A stretch of 64,000 nucleotides of DNA from an uncultured Clostridia bacterium (lineage in GTDB: Bacteria > Bacillota > Peptococcia > Peptococcales > Peptococcaceae), in the NCBI GenBank assembly GCA_944391625.1, contig CALXUG010000004.1, positions 62,001 through 126,000 of the forward strand, written 5' to 3'. Of the stretch, positions 1 through 8,740 are shown one piece after another. The notes below the pieces were generated by a model. It saw nothing but the letters and a program-made list of their open reading frames with translations. It was not told the DNA's origin and did no database searches. Position 1 is the first letter of the stretch, and each line of letters begins with the position of its first letter. Both the position numbers and the translations under genes were made by a program.

Positions 1-224
1 GGTATGAAGCTTTCTACGGCTGTAAAAAATTGCAGGAAATTGAAATTCCCCAAAGTGTAAAAGTGATTGGCCGTGGGGCCTTTGCCAATTGCAGCAGTTT
101 GCAGAGGGTGGTGCTTCCCAGAGGCGTAAAACTTGAAGAAGATGTGTTTGCAGGCTGTCCGTCTGCTTTGCAAATAGAAGATGGTGTAACGGAACAAGCA
201 TTTGCAGTTGATGATTCAAAATAA
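1..224 (+). CDS. Leucine-rich-repeat (BspA-like) protein, C-terminal end
   Basis: The reading frame enters from before the window and stops with TAA at 222-224, so only the last ~73 residues are visible. They show BspA/LRR_5-type repeats: short blocks of the form C-x-x-L-x-x-I/V-x-I/L-P-x-x-V with F-x-x-C spacing, for example IEIPQSVKVIGRGAF followed by CSSLQRVVLP. Such repeats normally belong to surface or secreted proteins that bind host or matrix partners. The last ~20 residues leave the repeat pattern. Location and ligand cannot be judged without the N-terminus. Confidence 0.75.
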   Translation, partial: YEAFYGCKKLQEIEIPQSVKVIGRGAFANCSSLQRVVLPRGVKLEEDVFAGCPSALQIEDGVTEQAFAVDDSK

Positions 225-239
225 AGGGGAGATACTTGC

Positions 240-722
240 GTGATACATTCTTTTGCTCCCATTGCGGACGAGAACTGTCGTGTTTTGGTGTTGGGCTCCA
301 TGCCCAGTGTGGTATCCTTGGAGCGGCAGCAATATTATGGTCATAAGCAGAATTTTTTCTGGCCGATGATGTTTCAGCTGTTTGCAGAGCCCTACAGTGA
401 AAGCTATTCCGATAAAAAAGCATTGCTGCTGCGCCATCACGTTGCCTTGTGGGATGTGCTGGCCAGCTGTGAACGGGAGGGCAGTCTGGACAGCAATATC
501 ACCGATGAGGTGCCCAATGATATCCGAGGATTGCTGAAACAGTATCCTTCGATTGGATATCTGTGTTTTAATGGCGGCAAAGCTTACCAAACATTTAAAC
601 GGAATTTTCCGGACTTGCTGCAGCAGATGCAGTATTGGCAGTTACCATCTACCAGTCCGGCGCATACGATGAAACGAGAAAAGAAGCTGCAGGCGTGGCA
701 GGTAATTTTATCGCTCTGTTAA
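240..722 (+). CDS. DNA-deoxyinosine (hypoxanthine) glycosylase
   Basis: A 160-residue protein of the uracil-DNA-glycosylase superfamily, hypoxanthine-DNA glycosylase branch. It is expected to remove deaminated adenine (hypoxanthine) from DNA as the first step of base-excision repair. The N-terminal VLGSMPS block followed by QQYYGHKQNFFWP matches the family's active-site region, and LPSTSPAH near the end matches the C-terminal motif of the superfamily. The start is GTG at 240, behind a GGGGAG ribosome site. It begins 15 bases after the LRR gene and may share its transcript. Confidence 0.8.
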   Translation: MIHSFAPIADENCRVLVLGSMPSVVSLERQQYYGHKQNFFWPMMFQLFAEPYSESYSDKKALLLRHHVALWDVLASCEREGSLDSNITDEVPNDIRGLLKQYPSIGYLCFNGGKAYQTFKRNFPDLLQQMQYWQLPSTSPAHTMKREKKLQAWQVILSLC

Positions 723-806
723 GAAAAAAGATAGCATTTTATTTCCAGATGCGTTATACTATAGAAAGACCATTGATGTATACATAATGTGAAGGAGTGG
801 ATGGTT

Positions 807-1313
807 ATGAGTAAGAAAAATAATGAAATGAATAAAAAAGTAAATGAAATCATGAAAACAGATGTATATACTGTTTCTGATGAAGCAACCATTAAGGATG
901 TGCTGCAGGCGCTGGTTGACAGAAAAACAAGCGGTGTGCCTATTGTAAATGCAAAGCAGCAGGTTGTGGGCTTTATCAGCGATGGTGATATCATGAAGTT
1001 CATTGCCAAGCAAAATCCTCGGATTATCGACATGACAAGCTTCATCACAGTATGGTACGATACAGAATCTTTTGAAAAGAAATTGCATGATTTAATGGAA
1101 CTGAATGTTATGGAACTGGCAACGACCAGACTGGTTTCTGTAGAAACCGATTATGATATTGATGAAGTTGCCAAAGTGTTAGGCGAAAAGAAAATTAAAA
1201 AAGTACCTGTTCTGGAAGACGGAAAACTGGCCGGTATTATTAGCCGTTCCGATATTTTACGGTACATTTTGGGCACTTATTTAGAAAAAGAAGCAGCTGC
1301 TGAAGCGGAATAA
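807..1313 (+). CDS. CBS-domain-pair protein
   Basis: A 168-residue cytosolic protein made almost entirely of two CBS domains: residues ~15-75 (VNEIMKTDVYTVSDEATI, GVPIV, GFISDGDIM) and ~90-160 (TTRLVSVETDYDIDEVAKVL, KVPVLEDGKLAGIISRSDIL). CBS pairs usually bind adenine nucleotides and report energy or second-messenger state. No effector domain is attached, so its partner is unknown. I chose ATG 807 because AAGGAG ends nine bases upstream; a GTG at 789 precedes the ribosome site. A second CBS-only protein lies at 53212-53667. Confidence 0.85.
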   Translation: MSKKNNEMNKKVNEIMKTDVYTVSDEATIKDVLQALVDRKTSGVPIVNAKQQVVGFISDGDIMKFIAKQNPRIIDMTSFITVWYDTESFEKKLHDLMELNVMELATTRLVSVETDYDIDEVAKVLGEKKIKKVPVLEDGKLAGIISRSDILRYILGTYLEKEAAAEAE

Positions 1314-1347
1314 CAGAAGCATGTAAAATGTATACAGCGACATGGTG

Positions 1348-1380
1348 AAAAAGAGATATCATATTGGTATCTCTTTTTTT
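1348..1380 (+). terminator. Rho-independent terminator after CBS gene
   Basis: AAAAAGAGATA pairs with TATCTCTTTTT across a nine-base loop, and the right arm runs into a T-tract. It lies 35 bases downstream of the CBS gene stop. Confidence 0.85.
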
Positions 1381-1429
1381 CAATTAGGTTGAATATGCTG
1401 CTGCTGTATCTGCTGTAAAGGAGAATTCT

Positions 1430-1981
1430 ATGGGCTTAGAAGGTATTTTGCTTTATTCGGTTCGGGCAATTCGATTTGCTTTGGCGGTGGAACTGTGCTG
1501 GTTATTGGGATATGCTGTTGCGGCAAGGAGCTGGAGCCAAACCTGCCGGCAGCAGCAAAAACGATGGTTTTGGCCGCGCAGTATATTTGTAGGGTATATG
1601 GCAGCATTGCTGCAAATTACAGTGGTTCGCAGCGGCATTGACTGGCAGAATATCTGGCAGCTTCATGATACCGCTACGGTGCAGCTGATTCCGTTCTATT
1701 ATACCTGGCAGCAGCTGGATGCGGGATGGTGGAATTTTATCTATCCGGTTTGCGGAAATATCCTCTGGTTTGTTCCTTTTGGCTTTTTACTGCCCTGTTT
1801 GGGCAACCGTTTAAAGCGTTGGCAGACTGTGTTGGCGTGCGGCCTGTTGCTCTCTTTGGGGATTGAATGTTTACAGTGGATGTTTGGCAGTGGTGTCAGT
1901 GACATTGATGATGTGATTTTTAATGGAATGGGAGCATTGCTGGGGTCTTGGATTGGGGCTGCCTGCAGAAAAAAACAGTGA
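1430..1981 (+). CDS. VanZ-like membrane protein
   Basis: A 183-residue integral membrane protein with about four or five hydrophobic segments (near residues 8-30, 45-63, 103-123, 130-148 and 160-178). The central RSGI...TATVQLIPFYYT stretch, the NILWFVPFGFLLP segment and the ending LSLGIECLQWMF...SDIDDVIFNGMGALLG are the signature blocks of the VanZ family. VanZ gives low-level teicoplanin resistance in enterococci, but chromosomal homologues are widespread and of unknown function. ATG 1430 has AAAGGAG eight bases upstream. It appears to be a single-gene unit. Confidence 0.85.
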   Translation: MGLEGILLYSVRAIRFALAVELCWLLGYAVAARSWSQTCRQQQKRWFWPRSIFVGYMAALLQITVVRSGIDWQNIWQLHDTATVQLIPFYYTWQQLDAGWWNFIYPVCGNILWFVPFGFLLPCLGNRLKRWQTVLACGLLLSLGIECLQWMFGSGVSDIDDVIFNGMGALLGSWIGAACRKKQ

Positions 1982-2091
1982 AAACTTTTTGGTTTTGTAA
2001 GGATTTTTATCATAAAAGAAGAAAGAAATAGTATAATCACATCTATGATTTTGACAATGAAAAGATAGAATAAAGAAGGAGAGTGATGCCA

Positions 2092-3705
2092 ATGGTGCAA
2101 ATGTTGTTGTTGGTTGCGATTGTGATTGTTGGTTGCATTTTGTGTAATCGGATTTCTGATAAAATCGGAGTCCCTATGTTATTGGCCTTTATACTGTTAG
2201 GGATGTTGTTTGGCAGTGACGGCCTGCTTAAGATTCATTTCGATGATTTTAAAATTGCTGAACAGATTTGCTCCATCGCTTTGATTTTTATTATGTTTTA
2301 TGGTGGGTTCGGCACCAAATGGAGTGAAGCCAAACCGGTAGCGGTCAAATCTATTTTGCTGTCTACGTTAGGCGTTATTTTAACAGCTGGTTTAGTGGGA
2401 ATATTCTGTCATTATGTTTTAGGTTTTTCCTGGCTGGAAGGTTTGTTGCTGGGCGCATTGCTGGGCTCTACTGACGCGGCGTCGGTGTTCTCCATTCTTC
2501 GTTCCCGGCAGTTAAACTTAAAATACGGCACTGCTTCTATGTTGGAAGTGGAGAGTGGTAGTAATGACCCCTGCGCCTATATGCTGACTGCCATTTTGCT
2601 TTCTATGATGGGCGGCGGAGGGGACACTTCCGTTTTTTCATTGGTATTTTCCCAGTTATTTTTTGGTTTATCCTGCGGTTTGTTGATTGCCGTTGTGGCG
2701 ATATTTGTGTTAAAACGCTTTGAGTTTGAGACAGAAGGGTTTAATGCTGCTTTTGTGGTAGCCATTGCCTTGTTGTCTTATGCGCTGCCTTCTGTTTTAA
2801 ACGGAAACGGATATTTGAGTGCATATCTGGTTGGTTTGCTGCTGGGAAACAGCGATATTCCGGAAAAAAAAGTATTGGTGCATTTTTTTGATGGCGTGAC
2901 CGGTTTGATGCAGATGTTAATTTTCTTCCTGCTGGGCTTGCTGTCCTTCCCATCTCAAATTCCTTCTGTCATTCCGGTTGGATTGCTGGTTGCATTATTC
3001 TTGACCTTTGTGGCCCGTCCGCTGGCAGTGTTTGTATTGCTGGCTCCTTTTGGCGCCAAATGGAATCAGCAGCTGTTAGTGTCCTGGGCAGGGCTGCGCG
3101 GCGCCGCCTCCATTGTATTTGCCATTATGGCCATTGTTAGCGGTGTGCAGACAGAAAATGATTTGTTTCATATTGTATTTTTTGTCGTATTGTTTTCTAT
3201 TTTACTGCAAGGTACTTTGCTGCCGTTTTTATCTTACAAGTTAAACATGGTGGATATTCACGGCAACGTATTTCGCACCTTTACCGACTACAGTGATGAG
3301 GATGATGTCGACTTTATCCGCTTGACCATACAGCCTTCTCACCCATGGGCAGGGCAGCCGATCAAAGAATTAACATTGCCGCCCGATTGTCTGCTGGTGA
3401 TGATTATTCGTGATAAACAAACGCTGGTGCCCCAGGGAGATACTGTCATTCGCGCCGGAGATATGATTGTGCTCAGTGCGTTATCGTACAGAGATGAACG
3501 GAACATCAAATTAAGAGAGGTTATCGTAAAACCGGAGCATGAATGGTGCGGAAAAGAACTGGGGCAGGTGCGGCTGCCAAAAGGCACGCTGGTGGTATTG
3601 GTTCGCCGGGAGGGTGACTCCATTATTCCCAATGGCCGTACTGTGATTTGCGCCGGAGATATTTTGGTAATCAATCGGAGTGAAGGGCAAAAAGTAATGG
3701 TTTAA
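2092..3705 (+). CDS. CPA1 K+/H+ antiporter with C-terminal TrkA_C domains
   Basis: A 537-residue NhaP2/CvrA-type monovalent cation/proton antiporter. About twelve hydrophobic segments fill residues 1-390 (Na_H_exchanger fold; SDAASVF-like block STDAASVFSILRSR and the ESGSNDP motif, typical of CPA1 exchangers). Two regulatory TrkA_C-like units follow (residues ~405-465 and ~475-535, each with a D-x-I/L-V-x-x pattern), which in this subfamily bind nucleotides or ions. It likely exports K+ or Na+ in exchange for protons. Candidate starts are GTG 2083, ATG 2086 and ATG 2092. The last is ten bases past GGAG and is preferred. Confidence 0.85.
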   Translation: MVQMLLLVAIVIVGCILCNRISDKIGVPMLLAFILLGMLFGSDGLLKIHFDDFKIAEQICSIALIFIMFYGGFGTKWSEAKPVAVKSILLSTLGVILTAGLVGIFCHYVLGFSWLEGLLLGALLGSTDAASVFSILRSRQLNLKYGTASMLEVESGSNDPCAYMLTAILLSMMGGGGDTSVFSLVFSQLFFGLSCGLLIAVVAIFVLKRFEFETEGFNAAFVVAIALLSYALPSVLNGNGYLSAYLVGLLLGNSDIPEKKVLVHFFDGVTGLMQMLIFFLLGLLSFPSQIPSVIPVGLLVALFLTFVARPLAVFVLLAPFGAKWNQQLLVSWAGLRGAASIVFAIMAIVSGVQTENDLFHIVFFVVLFSILLQGTLLPFLSYKLNMVDIHGNVFRTFTDYSDEDDVDFIRLTIQPSHPWAGQPIKELTLPPDCLLVMIIRDKQTLVPQGDTVIRAGDMIVLSALSYRDERNIKLREVIVKPEHEWCGKELGQVRLPKGTLVVLVRREGDSIIPNGRTVICAGDILVINRSEGQKVMV

Positions 3706-3741
3706 TATAGCCGATTTTAGAGGAGAAAGGGTGGTATCGTT

Positions 3742-4068
3742 GTGGTAAGGTTTGCAATGATAGCATTGGTTACGGTGCTGGAAGCAGGCGGAATCTTTTT
3801 GTTGTTGAAAAAAATATTTGGCCGTCCTGCATTGCGCCAGAATATTATGCTTGTATTGTATGGATTGGCAGGTTTGGGACTGTTCTTGAAAGGATGGTTT
3901 GATACCGTTTTGCTGCAGTGGGCAGCCATTAATTTTATGTTGTTTTTTCTGTTAGCTGTATTTTATCGCGGAGATATGAAACAGCAGGCTCTGGTGGCAG
4001 CCGGAGCTGCGCTGTTAGCTACCGGACTGGATGCAGCGTTGAAGCTGGCGCTGCTGCCTGTGCTGTAG
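3742..4068 (+). CDS. Small membrane protein, unknown
   Basis: A 108-residue hydrophobic protein with three or four predicted membrane segments (residues ~3-22, 35-50, 58-80 and 85-105) separated by short charged loops such as KKIFGRPALRQ and YRGDMKQQ. I do not recognise a family. It begins 36 bases after the antiporter and has no promoter of its own that I can see, so it may be co-transcribed and could be an accessory membrane subunit. The start is GTG 3742, behind an AGGAGAAAGGG stretch. Confidence 0.6.
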   Translation: MVRFAMIALVTVLEAGGIFLLLKKIFGRPALRQNIMLVLYGLAGLGLFLKGWFDTVLLQWAAINFMLFFLLAVFYRGDMKQQALVAAGAALLATGLDAALKLALLPVL

Positions 4069-4130
4069 TGAAGCAAAAACCGGATGATATTATGCCTGAC
4101 GGTTGGGCGCTTAAAAGATTCTTGTAAATC

Positions 4131-4188
4131 AAAAAGCCTTTTATGGATTTGTGCATATGGTATGCGTTTCCATAGAAGGCTTTTTATT
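4131..4188. terminator. Bidirectional terminator between convergent genes
   Basis: AAAAAGCCTTTTATGGA pairs with TCCATAGAAGGCTTTTT (one G-T pair) around a ~21-base loop, with A-tract on the left and T-tract on the right. It can therefore stop transcription from both sides between the 3742-4068 gene and the convergent GNAT gene. Confidence 0.85.
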
Positions 4189-4265
4189 GTGCATGTATAT
4201 CGCTGTAAACAAAACATTGCTGTTATCGTTTTTGGCGCAAAAGAGTACTTACTTGATTGGGGGAA

Positions 4266-4901
4266 TTATTCCAGGAAGGAATTACTCAAAATAAAAAATT
4301 CTTCCTGGCTTGGTTTTTGTTTTTTCTCCATTTTGGGCAGTGTATCGTCATATTTTTGCGCCTCTTCTTCGGAAATTGCCATGACAGGACTATCGTAATA
4401 GAACCATTTTCTTCCGTCCAATGCTTGAGGAATCAGTTCTTTTACCATCATTGCTGCCGGATATTTGCCATTTTCCAAACAAATGTTTTTCTTTTTGCAG
4501 CTCAAAAAGCCATGCCCCACATAATTGGCCGGGCTCCCAAAAATCACAATAACATCGTAGCCAAGCGTCATTGCTTGCTGAAAGGAATGTTCCAAAAGCG
4601 CTTTTCCGTAGCCCATTCGCTGATATTCGGGCGTAATGCAGACAGGGCCGAAGGTCAGAATTTCTTTTTCTGCTCCTGTTTCATCCACCAATTTTGCTTT
4701 GGTATACATAATATTGCCGATGATGTTCCCATCCAGTTCGATGACAAAATCCAATTGGGGGATAAAGTCAGCATGATGACGCATGCGGCGAACTAAATAA
4801 TGCTCTACACAGCCTGGAATATATTGATTGTAAAATGCTTTTCTGGTAATTTCCTCTACGATCGCGTAATCGGATTCTTTTTCATTTCGTATATGAATCA
4901 T
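4266..4901 (-). CDS. GNAT-family N-acetyltransferase
   Basis: A 211-residue YhbS-like acetyltransferase. The N-terminus (MIHIRNEKESDYAIVEEITR) is the usual first strand and helix. The acetyl-CoA pyrophosphate loop is CITPEYQRMGYGKALLEHSF (Q/R-x-x-G-x-G/A), followed by VIVIFGSPANYVGHGF, which is typical of this subgroup. The substrate is not evident. ATG 4901 has AGGAGAAG a few bases upstream on the minus strand. It stands alone and convergent to its left neighbour. Its last codons overlap a CCAGGAAG inverted repeat that may help termination. Confidence 0.85.
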   Translation of the reverse strand: MIHIRNEKESDYAIVEEITRKAFYNQYIPGCVEHYLVRRMRHHADFIPQLDFVIELDGNIIGNIMYTKAKLVDETGAEKEILTFGPVCITPEYQRMGYGKALLEHSFQQAMTLGYDVIVIFGSPANYVGHGFLSCKKKNICLENGKYPAAMMVKELIPQALDGRKWFYYDSPVMAISEEEAQKYDDTLPKMEKKQKPSQEEFFILSNSFLE

Positions 4902-5066
4902 AACTATCTTCTCCTTAAAAGTTTGTTTTCTTAGTTTTATAGTCTACCACAATTCTGCGCGTATAGAAATAACAAGTTTGTCCAATCAATTTGAGCCAGG
5001 AAACGGGCTTTTGCAGATGGATGAAGGATTTGTCAGAAAAAAGCGGTGTGAAAAATTACCAGCATA

Positions 5067-5107
5067 CAAAAAACCTCCCATGTAAATTGCGGTATACATG
5101 AGAGGTT
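5067..5107 (-). terminator. Terminator of yebC
   Basis: Read on the minus strand, AACCTCTCATGTA pairs with TACATGGGAGGTT (one mismatch) and is followed by a run of T. It lies 24 bases past the yebC-family stop codon. Confidence 0.8.
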
Positions 5108-5130
5108 GTGCCTTAACCAGTATCGTTCGC

Positions 5131-5841
5131 TTACTGTTGCAGGTTGTGATATACGTTCTGCACATCATCGTCTTCTTCCAGTGCATCCAGCAGTTTATCC
5201 ATCTGTTTTTGCAGGGAAGGGTCAATGGTGGTGTAGGTGGATGGCAGCATGGTAACATCTGCCTGTACAAATTCATATTTGCCTTCTAAGGCTTCCCGAA
5301 CAGCTGCAAAATCATTTGGAGCTGTGATGATTTCATAACCGTCTTCCTCGGCGATAAAATCTTCTGCGCCTGCTTCTAAAGCAGCTTCCATCAATTCATC
5401 TTCACTGACGGCATCATCAGCGGCGATTAAGAGCATGCCTTTGCGTTCAAACATATAGCTGACAGAACCGGCTGTACCCAGATTGCCGCCGTTGCGGTCC
5501 AGGTAATAACGAACATTGCTGGCTGCGCGATTTTTGTTATCGGTCAGCATTTCAATGATGATTGCCACACCGCCAGGGCCGTAGCCTTCGTAGGTGATGT
5601 GTTCATAGTTGGCGCCGCCGTCTTCGCCGGTACCTTTTTTGATAGCACGGTTGATGTTATCGTTAGGCATGTTGTCTGCTTTGGCTTTTTGGATCGCCAG
5701 CTTCAGTGCTGCGTTATAATCAGGATTTCCGCCGCCGGCACGGGCAGCTACTGTAATTGCGCGCGCATGTTTGGTAAACACGTTAGAGCGCAGAGAATCC
5801 ATTTTGTTTTTTTTGCCTTCAATATTGTGAATACGTCCCAC
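5131..5841 (-). CDS. YebC/PmpR (TACO1) family translation/transcription factor
   Basis: A 236-residue protein covering the full YebC/PmpR fold. The N-terminal helical part holds KKNKMDSLRSNVFTKHARAI. The central NPDYNAALKLAIQKAKADNMPNDNI and GTGEDG block is highly characteristic, and EGYGPGGVAIIIE followed by NRAASNVRY completes the family signature. Family members have been described as DNA-binding regulators and, more recently, as factors that relieve ribosome pausing. The first residues (MGRIHNIEGKK) differ from the common MAGHSKWANIK form. ATG 5841 has AAAGGAGAG upstream. It is monocistronic, with its own promoter and terminator. Confidence 0.92.
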   Translation of the reverse strand: MGRIHNIEGKKNKMDSLRSNVFTKHARAITVAARAGGGNPDYNAALKLAIQKAKADNMPNDNINRAIKKGTGEDGGANYEHITYEGYGPGGVAIIIEMLTDNKNRAASNVRYYLDRNGGNLGTAGSVSYMFERKGMLLIAADDAVSEDELMEAALEAGAEDFIAEEDGYEIITAPNDFAAVREALEGKYEFVQADVTMLPSTYTTIDPSLQKQMDKLLDALEEDDDVQNVYHNLQQ

Positions 5842-5885
5842 AAATATCTCTCCTTTTTGATTGTATACACACCTTTCAGCTTATT

Positions 5886-5914
5886 AATATAGCATAATCG
5901 ATATAGAAAATCAA
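5886..5914 (-). promoter_or_regulatory. Promoter of yebC
   Basis: On the minus strand, TTGATT is followed after exactly 17 bases by TATATT, a good sigma-A spacing, about 45 bases upstream of the yebC start codon. Confidence 0.65.
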
Positions 5915-6057
5915 ACCAAAATTCAAAAAAATCATATACTAAAGTAAATTTGCAATTTTTTTGCAGAAATCTTTCTTTGATTTTGCGTTTATAATTTTGT
6001 GCTTATTTGAAAAGATGGTGTGGATTTTTGCAATCTGGATATAAGGAGAGGGATGTG

Positions 6058-6825
6058 ATGACCACTTTTTCGATTGTGCCCGGTGCAGTTGTGACCGAGA
6101 ATATAGAGCAGCATGAACAAAAACAGCAGCAATATCGCAGTATATTGCCGGAACAGGGCGGCATAGGGGATCTGGCGCTGCCGGTTGTACATCAGGGAAC
6201 GCTGCCCATTTGCACCGGTGTAGCGGCAGCCAATGCTCGTATGATTTTACAATATCAACAAACAGGGCAGCTGATTCCCTTTTCCGGTTTGTTTATTTAT
6301 AAAATGAACCGATTATTTGACGGCTTGCCCAGGGAACAAAAGGGAAGCACACTGGAAGCTTCCATGCAGACATTATCCTGCAAAGGGGTTTGTCTGGAAC
6401 GATTATATCCCAGCAATCAATATAACTGCCAGAAACCCTTTCCTGCCAATGGCAAACATTTATTGCAAAATGCGTTGGCTTATCGGATTTTACAATATCA
6501 GCGCTGTGATACTTTGTCAGAAATATTATTTCAGTTATCCAACCAGCATCCGGTGGCATTTTCTATGATTATTTCTACAGATTTTTATCAGGCACAACGG
6601 GGGATTGTACCGGCAAAGCGGCAGGGAGAACGAATTGGCGGTCATTCTATGGTGGCCGTCGGCTATGACTTGAAGCGGGAATTGGTGAAGGTGCTGCAAA
6701 GCTGGGGAAGAAGCAAACACGGCCCTACGGCAGATGGATATATGTATATCCCTTTTTCATGGTTTGATATGACAGATCCGCTGACAGAACATTCTTTATT
6801 AATTGAAGCCTTTGCCTTGTCCTGA
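6058..6825 (+). CDS. Papain-like (C1 family) cysteine peptidase with altered NSWG motif
   Basis: A 255-residue C1-type fold. The presumed nucleophile Cys lies in QGTLPICTGVAAANA, the catalytic His in GGHSMVAVGYD, and the downstream motif reads LQSWGRSKHGP...GYMYIPFSWF. In most papain-like enzymes this last motif is NSWG; here Gln stands where the catalytic Asn is expected. There is no signal peptide and no long propeptide, so it is probably cytosolic and without a zymogen stage, or is a non-catalytic relative. ATG 6058 has AAGGAG nine bases upstream; an earlier TTG at 6007 precedes the ribosome site. Confidence 0.75.
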   Translation: MTTFSIVPGAVVTENIEQHEQKQQQYRSILPEQGGIGDLALPVVHQGTLPICTGVAAANARMILQYQQTGQLIPFSGLFIYKMNRLFDGLPREQKGSTLEASMQTLSCKGVCLERLYPSNQYNCQKPFPANGKHLLQNALAYRILQYQRCDTLSEILFQLSNQHPVAFSMIISTDFYQAQRGIVPAKRQGERIGGHSMVAVGYDLKRELVKVLQSWGRSKHGPTADGYMYIPFSWFDMTDPLTEHSLLIEAFALS

Positions 6826-6914
6826 TTGCAGGTATAAAAAGCATTGGGCAGGGCAGACTAAAGAGTAGAAATTTGCGCATAGAACGATCAAAGCGCAAGA
6901 GGAGGATGAATGAC

Positions 6915-7607
6915 ATGGGATTTACCATTGGAAGATTAGTTTTACTTAGTCTGGCCCTGTTGATTTTTTTTGGTGTGGCGGAGCGTGTGCTGGATCGTAT
7001 GCATATGAGCGATAAAAGTGCTTTGCTGGTTATTGCTGCCATTGTGTTGGGCAGTTTTGTAAATCTTACTTTGTATCAATCGGATTTATTAACCGTACGG
7101 TTTAATGTGGGCGGTGCGCTGGTGCCGTTGGCAGTTGCGCTTTATGTTTGGATGAAAGCGGGCACCACCAAAGAAAAAGTGCGTTCCTTGCTGGGCGCTG
7201 TGCTGACTGCCGCTGCCATTTGGCTGCTGGGTGTGTTTGTGGTTGATGAATATGCGCTGCCTATTGATATTATTTACTTGTATCCCATCATTGCCGGTTT
7301 GATTGGCTATTTGTTTGGCCGTTCCCGCAAGGGCGCTTTTGTGGCAGCTGTGCTGGGGGTATTGCTGTTTGATGCCAGCCACGGTCTTTATTTGATTTGG
7401 AATCAGATGCCCGGTATGGTTCACTTTGGCGGTGGCGGCATGTATGACAGTGTGATATTGGCCGGGATATTGGCAGTTTGTCTGGCCGAACTGATTGGAG
7501 AAAGCAGAGAGCGGCTGCAGGGAGGTCCCAGCAGTGAAAATCGGGATGCCAGTGTATTAAAAAATTTGCAGACAGCTGGTATGAAGGGAGGCAAACACCA
7601 TGGATAA
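6915..7607 (+). CDS. DUF1614 family membrane protein
   Basis: A 230-residue integral membrane protein with about seven hydrophobic segments. The order of short charged loops (LYQSDLLTVRFNVGGALVP, FGRSRKGAFVAA, SHGLYLIWNQMPG and a GGGGMYDSVILAGILAVCL segment) fits DUF1614 as I remember it. That family is commonly next to spoIIP in clostridial genomes. Function is unknown. ATG 6915 lies nine bases past AGGAGG; the ATG at 6906 abuts the ribosome site and is unlikely. Its end overlaps the spoIIP start by eight bases, so the two are probably translationally coupled. Confidence 0.75.
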   Translation: MGFTIGRLVLLSLALLIFFGVAERVLDRMHMSDKSALLVIAAIVLGSFVNLTLYQSDLLTVRFNVGGALVPLAVALYVWMKAGTTKEKVRSLLGAVLTAAAIWLLGVFVVDEYALPIDIIYLYPIIAGLIGYLFGRSRKGAFVAAVLGVLLFDASHGLYLIWNQMPGMVHFGGGGMYDSVILAGILAVCLAELIGESRERLQGGPSSENRDASVLKNLQTAGMKGGKHHG

Positions 7608-8739
7608 GCAGGACAATAAAGTGAACTGGGAACGGGCCAATTGGACTGTGGCCTTGCTCAGTGTGATCTGTCTTTGTATTTTTACCTATATTTTTACCCA
7701 GTGGCAGCAAAACGGAAGTTTTTTGCCGGTGTGGGGAGATAACAGCCAGATTGGCGATGAACAGACAAACGGGTCTTATTACACCTTATATGATCAGGAA
7801 ACAAAAGAAGCCATTGAATATATGAGCCGCAAAGTATCCGTTGGAGATGAATTGCTGACAGGTGATAATAAGCATTATCGGGTTACCAAGCTGGATGGAT
7901 TAAACGCTTATTGTGAATTGTTGGCGCAGAGAGAAATGAAACAGGTTTTGGCGCAGCTGCACAGTGCAGCGGAGACGGTCAGCACGCAGACAGGTCCGTT
8001 TCGTTCTGTTGCTATTTATTCTACCCATACCGATGAAAGCTATGTGCCCACTTCGGGGACAGAAAGCAAAAACGGCGGCGGAGATATTCTGGATGTAGCC
8101 ACAACTATGGTAACTGTGCTGGAGGATCAGGGAATTGAAGTGGTACACAGTGATAATATCCATGATCCCCATGATGTCAATGCTTATCAGCGTTCCCGGA
8201 AAACAGCAGCAGAGCTGCTGCAGGACGGGCCTGCGGCAATTATTGATGTGCATCGGGACGGTGTGCCCGATCCGGAGTATTATGCAACCGAATTTGACGG
8301 AGAAGCGGCTACCCAGATTCGGCTGGTAGTGGGACGGCAAAATCAGAACAGCGAGGCAAATATTGCCTTTGCTGAAAAGATGAAAGCATATTATGATGAA
8401 GTAAAACCGGGGTTGATTAAATCAATTTTTATGGCAAAGGGCAATTATAATCAGGATTTGGCTCCCAATTCGGTTTTATTAGAAGTGGGCACCCATACCA
8501 ATTCGTTGGCGCAGGCAGAAGTGGGCGCCAGAGAATTTGCGGAAGCCCTGCCGCAGTTTTTGGGACTGAAATCGGCAACGGAGCAGCAGCCCAATGCAGC
8601 AGGACAAACGCAGGCCGGACAGGCAGCAGCAAAGCAGGACAGCAGCGGCATCAGCAAAGCCATCTTATGGCTGGTGGGTATTGCGCTGGTTGGCGGCCTG
8701 GGGTTTGTGTGGATTAGCCGCGGTACACTGAAACGGTAA
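7600..8739 (+). CDS. spoIIP: Stage II sporulation protein P (SpoIIP-like)
   Basis: A 379-residue protein with one N-terminal membrane segment (residues ~18-36), an extracytoplasmic SpoIIP amidase/endopeptidase domain (~130-320), a Gln/Ala-rich linker and a C-terminal membrane segment (~350-370). Family motifs are YSTHTDESYVP (catalytic His and Glu of the HTxES motif), IIDVHRDG and LLEVGTHTNSL. SpoIIP removes stem peptides from peptidoglycan during engulfment, working with SpoIID and SpoIIM, which are not in this window. The C-terminal second membrane segment is unusual compared with Bacillus SpoIIP. The start codon overlaps the upstream gene by eight bases. Confidence 0.9.
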   Translation: MDKQDNKVNWERANWTVALLSVICLCIFTYIFTQWQQNGSFLPVWGDNSQIGDEQTNGSYYTLYDQETKEAIEYMSRKVSVGDELLTGDNKHYRVTKLDGLNAYCELLAQREMKQVLAQLHSAAETVSTQTGPFRSVAIYSTHTDESYVPTSGTESKNGGGDILDVATTMVTVLEDQGIEVVHSDNIHDPHDVNAYQRSRKTAAELLQDGPAAIIDVHRDGVPDPEYYATEFDGEAATQIRLVVGRQNQNSEANIAFAEKMKAYYDEVKPGLIKSIFMAKGNYNQDLAPNSVLLEVGTHTNSLAQAEVGAREFAEALPQFLGLKSATEQQPNAAGQTQAGQAAAKQDSSGISKAILWLVGIALVGGLGFVWISRGTLKR

Positions 8740-8740
8740 G

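Noticed and set aside
4084-4796. Plus-strand open frames opposite the GNAT gene
   Set aside because: They begin inside the terminator hairpin and run antisense to a recognisable acetyltransferase.
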